A stretch of 64,000 nucleotides of DNA from Promethearchaeota archaeon. Its GTDB lineage: Archaea > Asgardarchaeota > Lokiarchaeia > Sigynarchaeales > SOKP01. This document shows, piece after piece, positions 37,803-47,681 of the stretch (within the stretch, counting starts at the first letter, position 1; every line of letters begins with the position of its first letter). The notes under the pieces were generated by a model, which saw nothing but the letters and a program-made list of their open reading frames with translations, was not told where the DNA came from and did no database searches. The stretch spans positions 1 to 64,000 of the forward strand of contig JABXKC010000009.1 of assembly GCA_013375495.1 (NCBI GenBank), in the 5' to 3' direction. The position numbers were made by a program, and so were the translations under genes.

Positions 37803-39119
37803 TTAGGTCCTTCTCTTTTTAATCGATTCTTTAGTTTTTACTACAGCAATTTGAGAAGTTTTTTTAATATTTTCTCCAGTTTTTTGTCCAATCCTACCAA
37901 TTTGAACCATTAACCATTCAGGTGAGCCTACTCCCTTTCCAAATTCAATCCATATATACATTAAAAATCCTAATAAACCAACATTCGCAATGTATATAAT
38001 AGGAAATAGAAAAATATTCAATTGTTTAACATATAAGGGCATGAAGATAAAATGAATCATGAACAGGCTCAACGAAATTTTTCCATAGTAGTTAAACATC
38101 CTTACAATATTATTCGATTTTCCCTTTAAATCAATAAAATAAAAAGCAACTGCTATGATTGTGAGTGCAGCACCTAGGTTATATAACATATTGGAAGCAG
38201 TTCCTCTAATTAAAAAATCCGGCATACCTACCAAGTAAAAAAAACTCTGATCGTTGGCTATTTTCAATAGTAGTAGGTAGCCATATTCGTCTTTATTCAT
38301 GGTATTAAATGTCTGTAGCGAATACCCAGTAATAATTCCTGCTACAATAAGGAAAATGCCCCATGTAAAGAAGATGCGAAATAATCCTCTATAGGTATTT
38401 TCTGATTTTTCATTCATCGCTTCGTAAAGATATTCTCCAAAAATTGTAGAAATAAAACATATCGAAAGCCAAGGTAAAAGCGTGACGGACGGATTAGCTG
38501 AAGTTATTATGAAGTGAAAAAATCCCACTATCAAATTTGTATCTTGTTCATTATATAGGAAAGCTCTAACGGTAGGAGTTAAAAAGATAATAAATATTCC
38601 AATAAGAGCACGGGGCATTTTTGTTATTTTTAATGCGTAATACGAAAAAATTTGGGAAAACCCTATAAAAAATAAAATATTCCAACCCCAAAGTTATAAG
38701 GGGAAGGAGTAACTGGTTTCTGTCAGGTTGGTTAGATTAATAAACACTCCAATCACCATAATTATTAGCCCTCTTGAAAAGACTCGATTTCTATTAAGTT
38801 TTTCAGGCATTTTTCCTGCTTTTCTCTTCACAGTAAAAACTACGCTTAAAGCAGAGAGAAATATAAAAAGTGATGGACCTAAAATATCTAGAAACATAAA
38901 CGCTAATCCGTATACGAAATACCAATCTTCATTCAACTAGACAGCAGCATAATGGGCTAAAATTATGAAGACTTTTGCAAATCCTTTTACAAAATCAATA
39001 CTTTCAACTCTTCCTGATGAGGAATAATCTCTAATTTCTTCTATAGGAATATCCTGTTTTAAGTAGTTAATTAGAGTAGGAGAATCAAGATTTTCTTTTT
39101 TTTTAGCGTTCGATTCCAT
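37803..39119 (-). pseudogene. Broken acyltransferase-like membrane protein (HGSNAT/DUF1624 type)
   Basis: One continuous minus-strand frame from ATG 39119 to the stop at 37803, interrupted by TAG at 38937-38939 and TAA at 38694-38696. The conceptual protein (~436 residues) begins with a VESIDFVKGFAKVFIILAHY motif typical of the heparan-alpha-glucosaminide acetyltransferase catalytic family, followed by FLDILGPSLFIFLSALS and multiple membrane helices. The reading frame is kept across both stops, with no frameshift, suggesting recent decay, or stop-codon readthrough, or assembly error. It probably once transferred acyl groups to cell-surface sugars. Confidence 0.8.
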
Positions 39120-39243
39120 AATTTAAATTGTAAGTATTCATCGTTAAAAAGTATGACATTTTTGGAGACACGTAAAAATTATAAAATCATATAACCTTTG
39201 AATTTTTAATTCATATATTTCATTAAATCTCTTGAATTAGTTT

Positions 39244-41556
39244 ATGGTGGATTTTGAAGATTTTCTTAAGTTTATCAAGTCTCAGGATTTTTATTTTGAC
39301 CAAATATTCCACATTGAAAACATTCCCGAATTGAAGGCTCGCTTTGAAGCTTTAGATAAACCTTTAAGAAAAAGATTAGAACGATGGTTAAATAATAAAG
39401 GAATAAATCTTTGGCGACATCAAGCAGAAGCTATAAATTCAATCAGGCAAGGTAATAATACCGTTATAGTTACATCCACTGCATCAGGTAAATCTTTATG
39501 CTATAACTTACCAGTACTAGATCACCTCTTAAACAACGAAAAAGCTACGGCGTTATACCTTTTTCCAACTAAAGCTTTAGCTCGGGACCAATACTCTCAG
39601 TTAAAAGAGATTCTTAGCGATACGAACATAAAAGAAAACCGTATTGGCGTTTATGATGGAGATACTGCTCCGGACGAAAAAAGACGAATATTAACAAATG
39701 CTAATATAATTATCACTAATCCATACGGTTTACACTTCTATTTACCCTGGTTCAAGCAGAAATGGCGAAGGATTTGCACTAATCTAAAATATATTGTACT
39801 CGACGAGATTCACATATATAGAGGTATTTTTGGGTCAAATTTTGCCTTGCTCTTAAGACGATTGAAGCGAATACTTGACACATTTGATGTAAAGCCGATT
39901 TGGATATTATCAAGCGCGACGATTAATAACGCAAAAGAATTCTGCGAAAAATTAGTTGGCGATGACTTTCTTGTCGTTGATAAAGACGATTCTCCATCTG
40001 GAGCAAAAAAAGTAATTTTATGGGATTTACCATACGATAACGCTTCGGGAAAATATAGATCTGCACATCAAGAAACCAAGAATTTATTCATTACTCATTT
40101 AAAATACAAAAACGGGATACAAACATTAACTTTCACCCTCTCTAGAAAAATGGCTGAATTACAAGCAATATGGACAAAAAAAGCGCTTCCTATGCTTAAA
40201 GACAAAATTAGTAGTTATAGAGCGGGTATTAGTAAAAAAAAAAGAAGAGAAATCGAACAAAATTTTAAGAATAAGAGTATCATGGGAGTTAGTTCTACTA
40301 ACGCTCTAGAATTAGGAATCGACATAGGTTCTCTAGACGCTACAATTAGTTCCGGTTTCCCCGGAACTATATCAAGTTTCAGACAACAGATTGGGCGTTC
40401 TGGTAGAGGATCTGAATTATCGATTTCAACTTTTATTCCAATGCAAAATCCCTTGGATTTGTTTTATGTTCATAATCATGAGAAATTATTCGGAAATATT
40501 CAAGAAGAAGTACTAATAACTTTAAAAAATGATTATATTCTAAAAAATCACTTGTGTTGTGCTGCTAAAGAAATTCCAATAACTCTCGATGAGTTTAAAA
40601 AATTCGGAATTGAAGAAAAGAAATTATTTGAAAGGAGTATTAGCGAATTGGTGTCTGAATCGCTACTGATGAAACGAATGGATAAATATTATTGGAAAGG
40701 AGAATTTTTTCCTAACGAGAAGTTTGGGTTGAACGCACTTTCCTCAAAGAGTTATAAAGTTATTCTTAGACAAGGTGGATATGAAGAACTTCTAACCGTT
40801 GAGGACGAAAGTTACGTATTTCGAGATTTACACCCTGGAGCTGTATACCTATATGAAGCTGAAACTTATGTTGTGCAAGATTTGGATCTTGACGAAAAAA
40901 TCGTGTATTTATCTAGGTCCGATGTAGAGTTTTACACTCAATCACTTAAGCATACGGAAATAACTCCACTAGAAATTCAACTCCAAGATAATACAGGACC
41001 AAAAGACTTAATTGAGAAATTCTTTGGTAATGTAAAAGTTGAGCATGAGTATTATTCTTATAAAGTTATAGACACACTAACGCAGGAAACTTTGTCTCGA
41101 CACCCCTTAGATAACATTCCAATTATAGAGTTTGATACCCAAGCGGTTTGGTTTGGAATTCCGTTTGAATATCAGAAAGAATTGGAAATGACGGGATTCG
41201 ATCTGGGGGGTACTATTCACGCGGTTGAGCACGCGATGATAGCAATGGCTCCAGCGTTAGCCCAAATATCGAGATGGGATTTAGGTGGCGTCTCTATTGA
41301 TTTCGATCCCGTTAAACAACAACCAGTCATTTATATTTATGATGCTTACAAAGGTGGTATCGGCATTTCCGAGCAACTATTTTTCAACTTAATCGAATTA
41401 CTAAACTTATCCTTAAAACTAGTTGAAACCTGTAGCTGTAAGACTGACAATGGTTGTCCAGCTTGTGTCATGAGCCCTAAATGCGGTAATAATAACGATC
41501 CTTTAGATAAGGGGGGAGCAGTTTTCTTGTTAAAAAAACTCCTTAAAAAAGAATAA
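39244..41556 (+). CDS. MrfA/YprA-type DEAD/DEAH-box helicase
   Basis: A 770-residue superfamily 2 helicase. Motif I TSTASGKSL near residue 80, motif II DEIH near 187, SSATI near 222, and GRSGRG near 388. The C-terminal third is a DUF1998-type domain with HAVEHAM near 660 and a cysteine cluster CSCKTDNGCPACVMSPKC near 740, expected to hold a metal ion as in MrfA DNA-repair helicases. ATG start. Likely a DNA-repair enzyme; stands alone. Confidence 0.9.
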   Translation: MVDFEDFLKFIKSQDFYFDQIFHIENIPELKARFEALDKPLRKRLERWLNNKGINLWRHQAEAINSIRQGNNTVIVTSTASGKSLCYNLPVLDHLLNNEKATALYLFPTKALARDQYSQLKEILSDTNIKENRIGVYDGDTAPDEKRRILTNANIIITNPYGLHFYLPWFKQKWRRICTNLKYIVLDEIHIYRGIFGSNFALLLRRLKRILDTFDVKPIWILSSATINNAKEFCEKLVGDDFLVVDKDDSPSGAKKVILWDLPYDNASGKYRSAHQETKNLFITHLKYKNGIQTLTFTLSRKMAELQAIWTKKALPMLKDKISSYRAGISKKKRREIEQNFKNKSIMGVSSTNALELGIDIGSLDATISSGFPGTISSFRQQIGRSGRGSELSISTFIPMQNPLDLFYVHNHEKLFGNIQEEVLITLKNDYILKNHLCCAAKEIPITLDEFKKFGIEEKKLFERSISELVSESLLMKRMDKYYWKGEFFPNEKFGLNALSSKSYKVILRQGGYEELLTVEDESYVFRDLHPGAVYLYEAETYVVQDLDLDEKIVYLSRSDVEFYTQSLKHTEITPLEIQLQDNTGPKDLIEKFFGNVKVEHEYYSYKVIDTLTQETLSRHPLDNIPIIEFDTQAVWFGIPFEYQKELEMTGFDLGGTIHAVEHAMIAMAPALAQISRWDLGGVSIDFDPVKQQPVIYIYDAYKGGIGISEQLFFNLIELLNLSLKLVETCSCKTDNGCPACVMSPKCGNNNDPLDKGGAVFLLKKLLKKE

Positions 41557-41571
41557 AATAGATCTAACTAA

Positions 41572-43410
41572 TCATATCAGCTTATCTAATCCTAACTGTT
41601 TAAGCTTTTTATTGCTTGGCTTTCCCGTGTCTAATTCCCAGTCACGAAAATTGTAAAAAAGATTCTTAAGTTTTTCAAAATCGGGAGACTTTCCTGCAGA
41701 ACCACCACTATTAAAGGGTTTTGTCAAAATACGAGGTAATCGGTCATCTTTGGGAGTTAAGCCCATTTTAATGTTAAATAGTCGCTTTAAATTTGCTATT
41801 CTCTCTCCATATAATTTTACTTCCTCAAGACCAAATTTGATTCCAGTCGCTTCTTGTATTAGTTCGGCGTTTTGAGATGGTAAAGGATTACAGAAAGAGC
41901 ACATGATCATTGAGCTATACAACGCTCTATAATCCATTAATAAAGAACAAACTTCTGCCATTTCTTCCCCGTCTTGATATCTATCAATGTTTCGAATTCC
42001 AATTTCTTCTAAAGGGACCCCAATTAACACGTAATAGGCATCTAATAAATTATGAGATGGACCCTTTGATCCAATACCATATGCTAGTGCCATACCATAA
42101 TTGGAACGAAGATCGTGATAAGTAACCTCTAAATTATTAACAGAGGCAATTTCTTCCTCAGATATATTAAACTTTTTTGCTAAGAAGTTAGATCCTTCCG
42201 CTAATATTTTACCAATTCCTTCCTTGAATACGATTTTATCCAATAACTCTTCAATAAATTTAGTATTACCCCATTCAGGTTTCAATCCGTCGATATCATC
42301 AGTTGTTATATTTCCTTGTTCGAAATGGTACGTTAAACAAGAAATAATACCTCCAGAACTTATAGTATCAATACCATAATCAAAACATTTTTTATTGATG
42401 TGAACGATCCATTCCAAATTGTCATTTAAATTTAATGCTCCATAAGATACAATAGTTTCATATTCTGGACCTTCTATTTCGTCTGTTTTGTACATCCCTT
42501 CTTTAACAGCAACCCTTCTACCGCATCCAATAACACAAGAGTGGCAAAATCTATTTGTTACTAAAATTGTTTCAGCCATCGTTGCCCCGGAGATTTTAGC
42601 TGCACCATCCCATTGAGGTTGACTAAAATATTTAATTGGGAGTTCTCCCGTCATGTTATACATATCCAACGCACCAGAGGTCCCTAATGCTCCCAGAACC
42701 TGAGAAGCGAACGACGACTTTACGTAGTCTCTTGCATTAATTATTGCTTTTCTTAATTCTTCTTGATTTGATACTTCCAATTTAATTTTAGTTCCCTTAA
42801 CAAGTATTGCCTTCAGTTTTTTTGAACCTAATATAGCACCCATCCCAGTTCTTCCCGCAGCTCTTTGTTCGGAAACAATATTCGCATATCTTACGAGATT
42901 TTCACCTGCTTGACCGATACAGGCAATTTTAGCCTTCTTGTCTCCAAAAATTTCTTTTAATTTTTCAGTAGTATAAAATGTCCCTCTTCCCCAAAATATT
43001 TTAGCGTCTTTGAGTTGAACCTCGTTGTCATTAACTTCTAAATAAACAGGTTCTTTTGACCTACCGGTTATTATGATTCCATCGTATCCCGCTTTTTTAA
43101 TCTCGGCACCAAACCAGCTCCCGCAATTTGATTCCCCCCAAATACCTGTATAGGGTGATTTTGAACAGACGACCCATCTTCCCGTATTAGGAGCAAAAGT
43201 ACCATTTAAAGGACCAGTCATTATCATAACTATATTTTCTGGAGAAAGAGGATCGGTTTCTCTGCTTATTTTATCGTATAAATAACGACAAGCGTATCCC
43301 GCCCCGCCTAAAAAGTCTTTTGCGATATCCTCTCTAATAGGATCAACCGAAATGTGCCTTTTTGTTAAGTCTATTTTTAATAATTGACCTCTAAAACCTC
43401 CTAATATAAT
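41572..43410 (-). CDS. aor: Aldehyde:ferredoxin oxidoreductase with a non-canonical start
   Basis: A tungstopterin aldehyde oxidoreductase of about 612 residues. Cluster ligands CHSCVIGC lie in mid-protein, with a further Cys in MCSFCNPLP. The first canonical in-frame start is ATG 43227, but 61 family-typical residues precede it in the same frame (GGFRGQLLKIDL, DFLGGAGYACRYLYDK, DPLSPENIV). The nearest upstream stop is TGA 43416-43414 and no ATG, GTG or TTG lies between. GTGAT at 43417-43413 favours ATT 43410 or ATA 43407. The enzyme oxidises aldehydes to acids and reduces ferredoxin. Confidence 0.85.
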   Translation of the reverse strand: MILGGFRGQLLKIDLTKRHISVDPIREDIAKDFLGGAGYACRYLYDKISRETDPLSPENIVMIMTGPLNGTFAPNTGRWVVCSKSPYTGIWGESNCGSWFGAEIKKAGYDGIIITGRSKEPVYLEVNDNEVQLKDAKIFWGRGTFYTTEKLKEIFGDKKAKIACIGQAGENLVRYANIVSEQRAAGRTGMGAILGSKKLKAILVKGTKIKLEVSNQEELRKAIINARDYVKSSFASQVLGALGTSGALDMYNMTGELPIKYFSQPQWDGAAKISGATMAETILVTNRFCHSCVIGCGRRVAVKEGMYKTDEIEGPEYETIVSYGALNLNDNLEWIVHINKKCFDYGIDTISSGGIISCLTYHFEQGNITTDDIDGLKPEWGNTKFIEELLDKIVFKEGIGKILAEGSNFLAKKFNISEEEIASVNNLEVTYHDLRSNYGMALAYGIGSKGPSHNLLDAYYVLIGVPLEEIGIRNIDRYQDGEEMAEVCSLLMDYRALYSSMIMCSFCNPLPSQNAELIQEATGIKFGLEEVKLYGERIANLKRLFNIKMGLTPKDDRLPRILTKPFNSGGSAGKSPDFEKLKNLFYNFRDWELDTGKPSNKKLKQLGLDKLI

Positions 43411-43618
43411 AAATCACTTCAAGGAAAATAAATTTTATAATTTGGATACTAAAACGCAATTTTAGTTTATCTTTTTTACCCTTTATCTTTATAAATAAAA
43501 AAAGAAGCTATTACAAAAATTCTAAAAATTTATATATTCTCTTTCAGTATTCCTTCAGTATTACTTTTATAAATCATTAATACAATTTTTTTTAAACAGA
43601 AAAAATATTATAGTAAAT

Positions 43619-44119
43619 ATGAAGAAAAATCTTGATTTAAAGTGGACCGATCTTGTGTCTCCTACGATGGCACCCGATGATTACCTCAGAGAATTCGGAG
43701 AAAAAATAAAATACAACTATAAAGTTTACGAACCAAAAGCTGAAAAATTAAAAGAGATTAAAGAGATTATAAAAATTAAAAATGAAAAGTTAAAAATAGT
43801 AGCTTTAGGGGCTGATTGGTGTCCAGATTGCCACAAAAACGTACCACGCATGATCAAACTTATAAAACGCATGAAAACAAACGATATTGAGCTTCGCATC
43901 TTGTACGGTATAATGGTTAATGCTTTACATAAACCAGGAGAGACATTATGGCATAAAAAAAGGTCTCCTCCTGAAGCGGTAAACCCTAAGTTTGAGTTAG
44001 AAGCGATTCCAACCTTCTATTTCTTTAATAAGAATGGTGAATATTTAGGACAGATTAAAGAACATCCCAAAGAAACCATCGAAGAAGATACTCTTGAAAT
44101 AATTAAAGAAAATCTATAA
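43619..44119 (+). CDS. Thioredoxin-fold protein
   Basis: A 166-residue protein with a thioredoxin-like active site, ADWCPDCHKNVPRM (CPDC) near residue 67, and a cis-Pro motif LEAIPTFYFF near 128. No signal peptide, so cytoplasmic. It should reduce or relay disulfides; partner unknown. Single gene. Confidence 0.82.
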   Translation: MKKNLDLKWTDLVSPTMAPDDYLREFGEKIKYNYKVYEPKAEKLKEIKEIIKIKNEKLKIVALGADWCPDCHKNVPRMIKLIKRMKTNDIELRILYGIMVNALHKPGETLWHKKRSPPEAVNPKFELEAIPTFYFFNKNGEYLGQIKEHPKETIEEDTLEIIKENL

Positions 44120-44206
44120 TAATTCTTTTTTAATTTTTCACTCTACTTCTCTTAAGCCTTTTATCAAGAATCAAGATTTATATTAGTAGGTCAATATATT
44201 ATCTTT

Positions 44207-46255
44207 ATGTCGAAATTAAATGTCAAAAAGGTCATAATTTTTAAGCATGGAGTTTCCTATTACATTCTCGAGGGAAGTGTGAAGGGACTTGATACTTTTG
44301 AGTTAGAGTTTAAAATAGACGAAATGGATGATGTGTTAAAATCGCTCTTTGTTTTAGATACCAGCGAAAAAGGTTATATAAGCTCGATATCCTATGATGC
44401 AGCTTTAGATACTTCTCAACTCTTAAAATCTATTATGTTGGACATTCCAGATAGAGACTCTTTTTCCTCGTTAATTACTCAAATAAAAGGAGCAAGAATT
44501 AATCTAGCGATTACTGGAAAAGAATCTATATCGGGAACGATAATGGGAATAGAAGAATTTGAAAAAATGAGCAAAAATGATAAAATTGTTGAAAAATTGT
44601 TAATTATTCTCAAGGATGATGATGTAATTTCCAAAATAAATTTCACTGATATTAAATCTTTGGATATCATAAATGAAGATATTAAGAAAGATCTCAAATT
44701 TTTTCTCGATACCGTTATATCGGGGAAAAAGCAGGACGCAAAAAAAATTGTAATAAACTGCGAATCTGGAGGAAACGATGAGGTTGAAAGAATCATTTTT
44801 GTCTATTATATTCGAGAAAGTCCAATATGGAAAACCTCATATCGTTTAATAATGAGCAAGGAGCAAGCACTGGAAGAAAAATGTCTACTTTCTGGCTGGA
44901 GCCTTATTGAAAACACTACTAATCAAGATTGGGAGGATGTTGAGTTATCCTTAGTTGCGGGAATGCCCGTTTCTTTTAAATACGAATTTTATCGACCTAT
45001 ATTTATTCAACGTCCAGTAATCCGTCCCCCGAAGGTTCTAAGCGTAAGACCTACTGAAATCGAAGAGGGCCTTGAAATGGAAAAATACAAAGATTACGCT
45101 ATGTCAGAAATGGAAGCCAAACCGAGTGCAATGAGAAAAAGAGGTAAAGTAGCTCTAAGGGGAGCCCCCCCACCTGCACCTGCAGGAGCAATAGGATATG
45201 GTGGTATGCAAAGTGTTATGTCAGACGACGCTTTACTTGATAAAGTAAAATCCCAAACAAAAATACAAACCAAAGACTTAGGGGAATTATTTGAGTATAA
45301 TATATCAAACCTAGTTTCGATAAAAAGAAAACAATCCGCTTTAGTTCCTATTTTAACAGAATCTATAAAGGCAAGACGCGTTTTATTATACAACAAAAAC
45401 GAATACGATAGAAATCCGAACGCTTGTCTCGAAATCACAAATAATACCAATTTAACGCTTGAAAGAGGGCCAGTTACTATAATTTATGACGATAATTTAG
45501 CCGGGGAAGCGATAATCCCTTTTCTAAACAAAGAGGATACTCGACTATTGAATTACGCCGTCGAACAGGCAGTAATAATAACCCACGAGGCTAATTCTGA
45601 AAGCTCAAGTGTACACAAAATAACTATTGGAAGTGGATATTCCTACGAATATTATTACACAAACCTCATGACGACCTATAAAATTAATAATAAAACAAAC
45701 GAAGAAAAAGAGCTTTATTTAGACCATCCTAAAACCCATGGATATAAATTTATCGAAAAACCTATCGAACCCGAAGAAACTCCGAATTATTGGCGCTTTA
45801 AGATCACATTGAAACCTAAGGACGCAATTACATTTAAAATAAAAGAACAACGCGAAGATTATTCAAGCTATTACATAAGAAACTGGTCGAAAGATGATAT
45901 TTTAAAACGAGTAGGGTTTTATGTTAAGCAGAAATTTATTAACGAAAAGCTTGAAGCTCAATTAAAAGAAATCGCAGAGCAAATACAGACTTTAAATGAT
46001 AAAACAAATCAGAGAGAAAAATTATACGAGGAGAGAGATGGGATGTCAGACGAACAATCAAGGCTGAGAGAAAACATATCTGTACTAGGAGACGATAACC
46101 AATCTATGACTTTAAAAGAACGATATGTTAAAAAATTAAACGACCAAGAGAGTAGATTCGAAAAAATTTCTGCAGAGATGAAAAAACTCGACAAAGAAAT
46201 TGATTCTCTGAACAAAACCATTGAAAATCAATTGAATAAATTAAAAGCTAAATAA
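44207..46255 (+). CDS. DUF4139-domain protein
   Basis: A 682-residue protein. The N-terminal region (VKKVIIFKHGVSYY) and the central beta-rich part (SPIWKTSYRLIM, WSLIENTTNQDWEDVELSLVAG near 230-255) match DUF4139. A Pro/Gly/Ala-rich insert GAPPPAPAGAIGYGG lies near 325. The C-terminal ~120 residues are a long coiled coil. No membrane helix. The function of the family is unknown; bacterial members affect mucoid surface phenotypes. Confidence 0.78.
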   Translation: MSKLNVKKVIIFKHGVSYYILEGSVKGLDTFELEFKIDEMDDVLKSLFVLDTSEKGYISSISYDAALDTSQLLKSIMLDIPDRDSFSSLITQIKGARINLAITGKESISGTIMGIEEFEKMSKNDKIVEKLLIILKDDDVISKINFTDIKSLDIINEDIKKDLKFFLDTVISGKKQDAKKIVINCESGGNDEVERIIFVYYIRESPIWKTSYRLIMSKEQALEEKCLLSGWSLIENTTNQDWEDVELSLVAGMPVSFKYEFYRPIFIQRPVIRPPKVLSVRPTEIEEGLEMEKYKDYAMSEMEAKPSAMRKRGKVALRGAPPPAPAGAIGYGGMQSVMSDDALLDKVKSQTKIQTKDLGELFEYNISNLVSIKRKQSALVPILTESIKARRVLLYNKNEYDRNPNACLEITNNTNLTLERGPVTIIYDDNLAGEAIIPFLNKEDTRLLNYAVEQAVIITHEANSESSSVHKITIGSGYSYEYYYTNLMTTYKINNKTNEEKELYLDHPKTHGYKFIEKPIEPEETPNYWRFKITLKPKDAITFKIKEQREDYSSYYIRNWSKDDILKRVGFYVKQKFINEKLEAQLKEIAEQIQTLNDKTNQREKLYEERDGMSDEQSRLRENISVLGDDNQSMTLKERYVKKLNDQESRFEKISAEMKKLDKEIDSLNKTIENQLNKLKAK

Positions 46256-46375
46256 AAAGCTTTAAAACTTCAAATTTTCTTTTTTATTACAACATTTATA
46301 AGTTTCTAAATGATAAAAAAAAATAAATTAAACCAAAAATAATATCTTAAATTGTTATTTTAAAAGGTGTGAAAT

Positions 46376-46588
46376 ATGAGTATTGATGATCTCCAAGATC
46401 AAGTTGAAAAATTAAAAGATGAAATGGACCAACTCGAAGAAGTTTGTGACACCCTTCCTGAATGTTCTGAGGATGACGCATGTGAAACATGCAAAACATA
46501 CAAAAAAATTGATGCCCTTAATGACCAAATCGAAGAACTAGAAGAGAAAATCGAATCCTTAATGGGTGACGATGAAGACGACGATTAA
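46376..46588 (+). CDS. Small acidic coiled-coil protein with a cysteine loop
   Basis: A 70-residue protein made of two heptad-repeat helices joined by a loop with four cysteines (CDTLPECSEDDACETC, residues ~23-38), ending in an acidic DDEDDD tail. The loop could bind zinc and fold the protein into a helical hairpin. GGTGTGA precedes the ATG, supporting translation. Function unknown. Confidence 0.65.
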   Translation: MSIDDLQDQVEKLKDEMDQLEEVCDTLPECSEDDACETCKTYKKIDALNDQIEELEEKIESLMGDDEDDD

Positions 46589-46606
46589 TTTTTAAAAGAC
46601 CTTTTT

Positions 46607-47521
46607 TTATTTTATTTTTCCTTTTTTTAAACTCTTTAATTCCTTTATAACTAAAACAACTCCCTTTTCTAATGTTGTTTTGGGAGAAAATCCAATTTTC
46701 TTTCTTGCCTTCTCAGGATCCGCGTAAAATTTATTGACATCGTAAGATCTAGATTTCGTGTATTTAACTCTACTCGAGCTTCTCGTTTTTTGAATAATAA
46801 TTTCCGCTAATTCTTTTAATGACACTGGAACTCCTGTAGATAGATTAAAATCGTCAAATAAGTGCGAATTCCTCTCTATTTCTTGAATAGTACCCCAAAT
46901 TCCCTGAATTGTATCTGAAATATAAGTGAAATCAAATATTTCTTCTCCCGAACCATTAATTACCAGATCTTCTCCATTGAAAGCGTGCAATATAAATTTA
47001 GGAATAACTCTATCCAAATGGTCATTGATTCCAGTGTACACGTTTGAAAACCTTAGCACCCTTATTTTTAATCCATAATTTTCTACATAGACTTTGCAAA
47101 GTTCTTCTCCAGATAATTTAGAAACCCCATAGACATTAATAGCTTTACGATTTGAAGTTTCTACAACTGGTAAATTTAGGGGTTCTCCATAAACCTCTCT
47201 CGAAGACCCAAATATCACCCATGGATGTTTATCTTCAGAAATAAGTGTTCTAGCAGATTCAAGTACGTTGATGATTCCTCCTATATTAGTATTGATGCAC
47301 TCTAAAGGATTTTCGTGAGCAATTTTTACTCTACTTACTGCTGCTAGATGAATGATTCCATCCACACCTATAACTTTAGTTTGTAAAGCTGAAAAATCTC
47401 TGACATCATCCAATTGATTCTCTTTTATATCGTATGTAACGATTTCTATAAATTTTTCTTCTAGTAATCGTTTTAAGGCAGAACCAATGAAACCTGAGCT
47501 TCCAGTTATTAAAATTTTCAT
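46607..47521 (-). CDS. NAD-dependent epimerase/dehydratase (extended SDR)
   Basis: A 304-residue UDP-glucose-4-epimerase-like protein. ITGSSGFIGSAL at the N-terminus binds NAD, and the catalytic YGVSKLSGEE (YxxxK) lies near residue 132; FGSSREVYGEP is the SSxxVYG motif. It probably makes a nucleotide sugar for surface glycans. Convergent with the coiled-coil gene and divergent from the acyl-CoA dehydrogenase gene at 47682. Confidence 0.85.
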   Translation of the reverse strand: MKILITGSSGFIGSALKRLLEEKFIEIVTYDIKENQLDDVRDFSALQTKVIGVDGIIHLAAVSRVKIAHENPLECINTNIGGIINVLESARTLISEDKHPWVIFGSSREVYGEPLNLPVVETSNRKAINVYGVSKLSGEELCKVYVENYGLKIRVLRFSNVYTGINDHLDRVIPKFILHAFNGEDLVINGSGEEIFDFTYISDTIQGIWGTIQEIERNSHLFDDFNLSTGVPVSLKELAEIIIQKTRSSSRVKYTKSRSYDVNKFYADPEKARKKIGFSPKTTLEKGVVLVIKELKSLKKGKIK

Positions 47522-47681
47522 ACTATTATTAAATAACCTGGATATTAATTAAGATTTAACATATCTCTTAGTTGTTTTGAATTAATATAGATAGTTATTT
47601 GAAAAAAAGGTTAAAATAGAAAATTGTATTCTCCATTTTGTATTTAATTAATTTAAAATCATAAAAGGTTGTGAAATTAAA

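Noticed and set aside
38937..39119. A separate 60-residue gene at the start of the acyltransferase pseudogene
   Set aside because: It is in frame with the downstream fragments and carries the N-terminal motif of the same family, so it is a fragment of one broken gene.
44479..45450. Minus-strand frames inside the DUF4139 gene
   Set aside because: Shadows of a well-supported gene with no ribosome binding sites.
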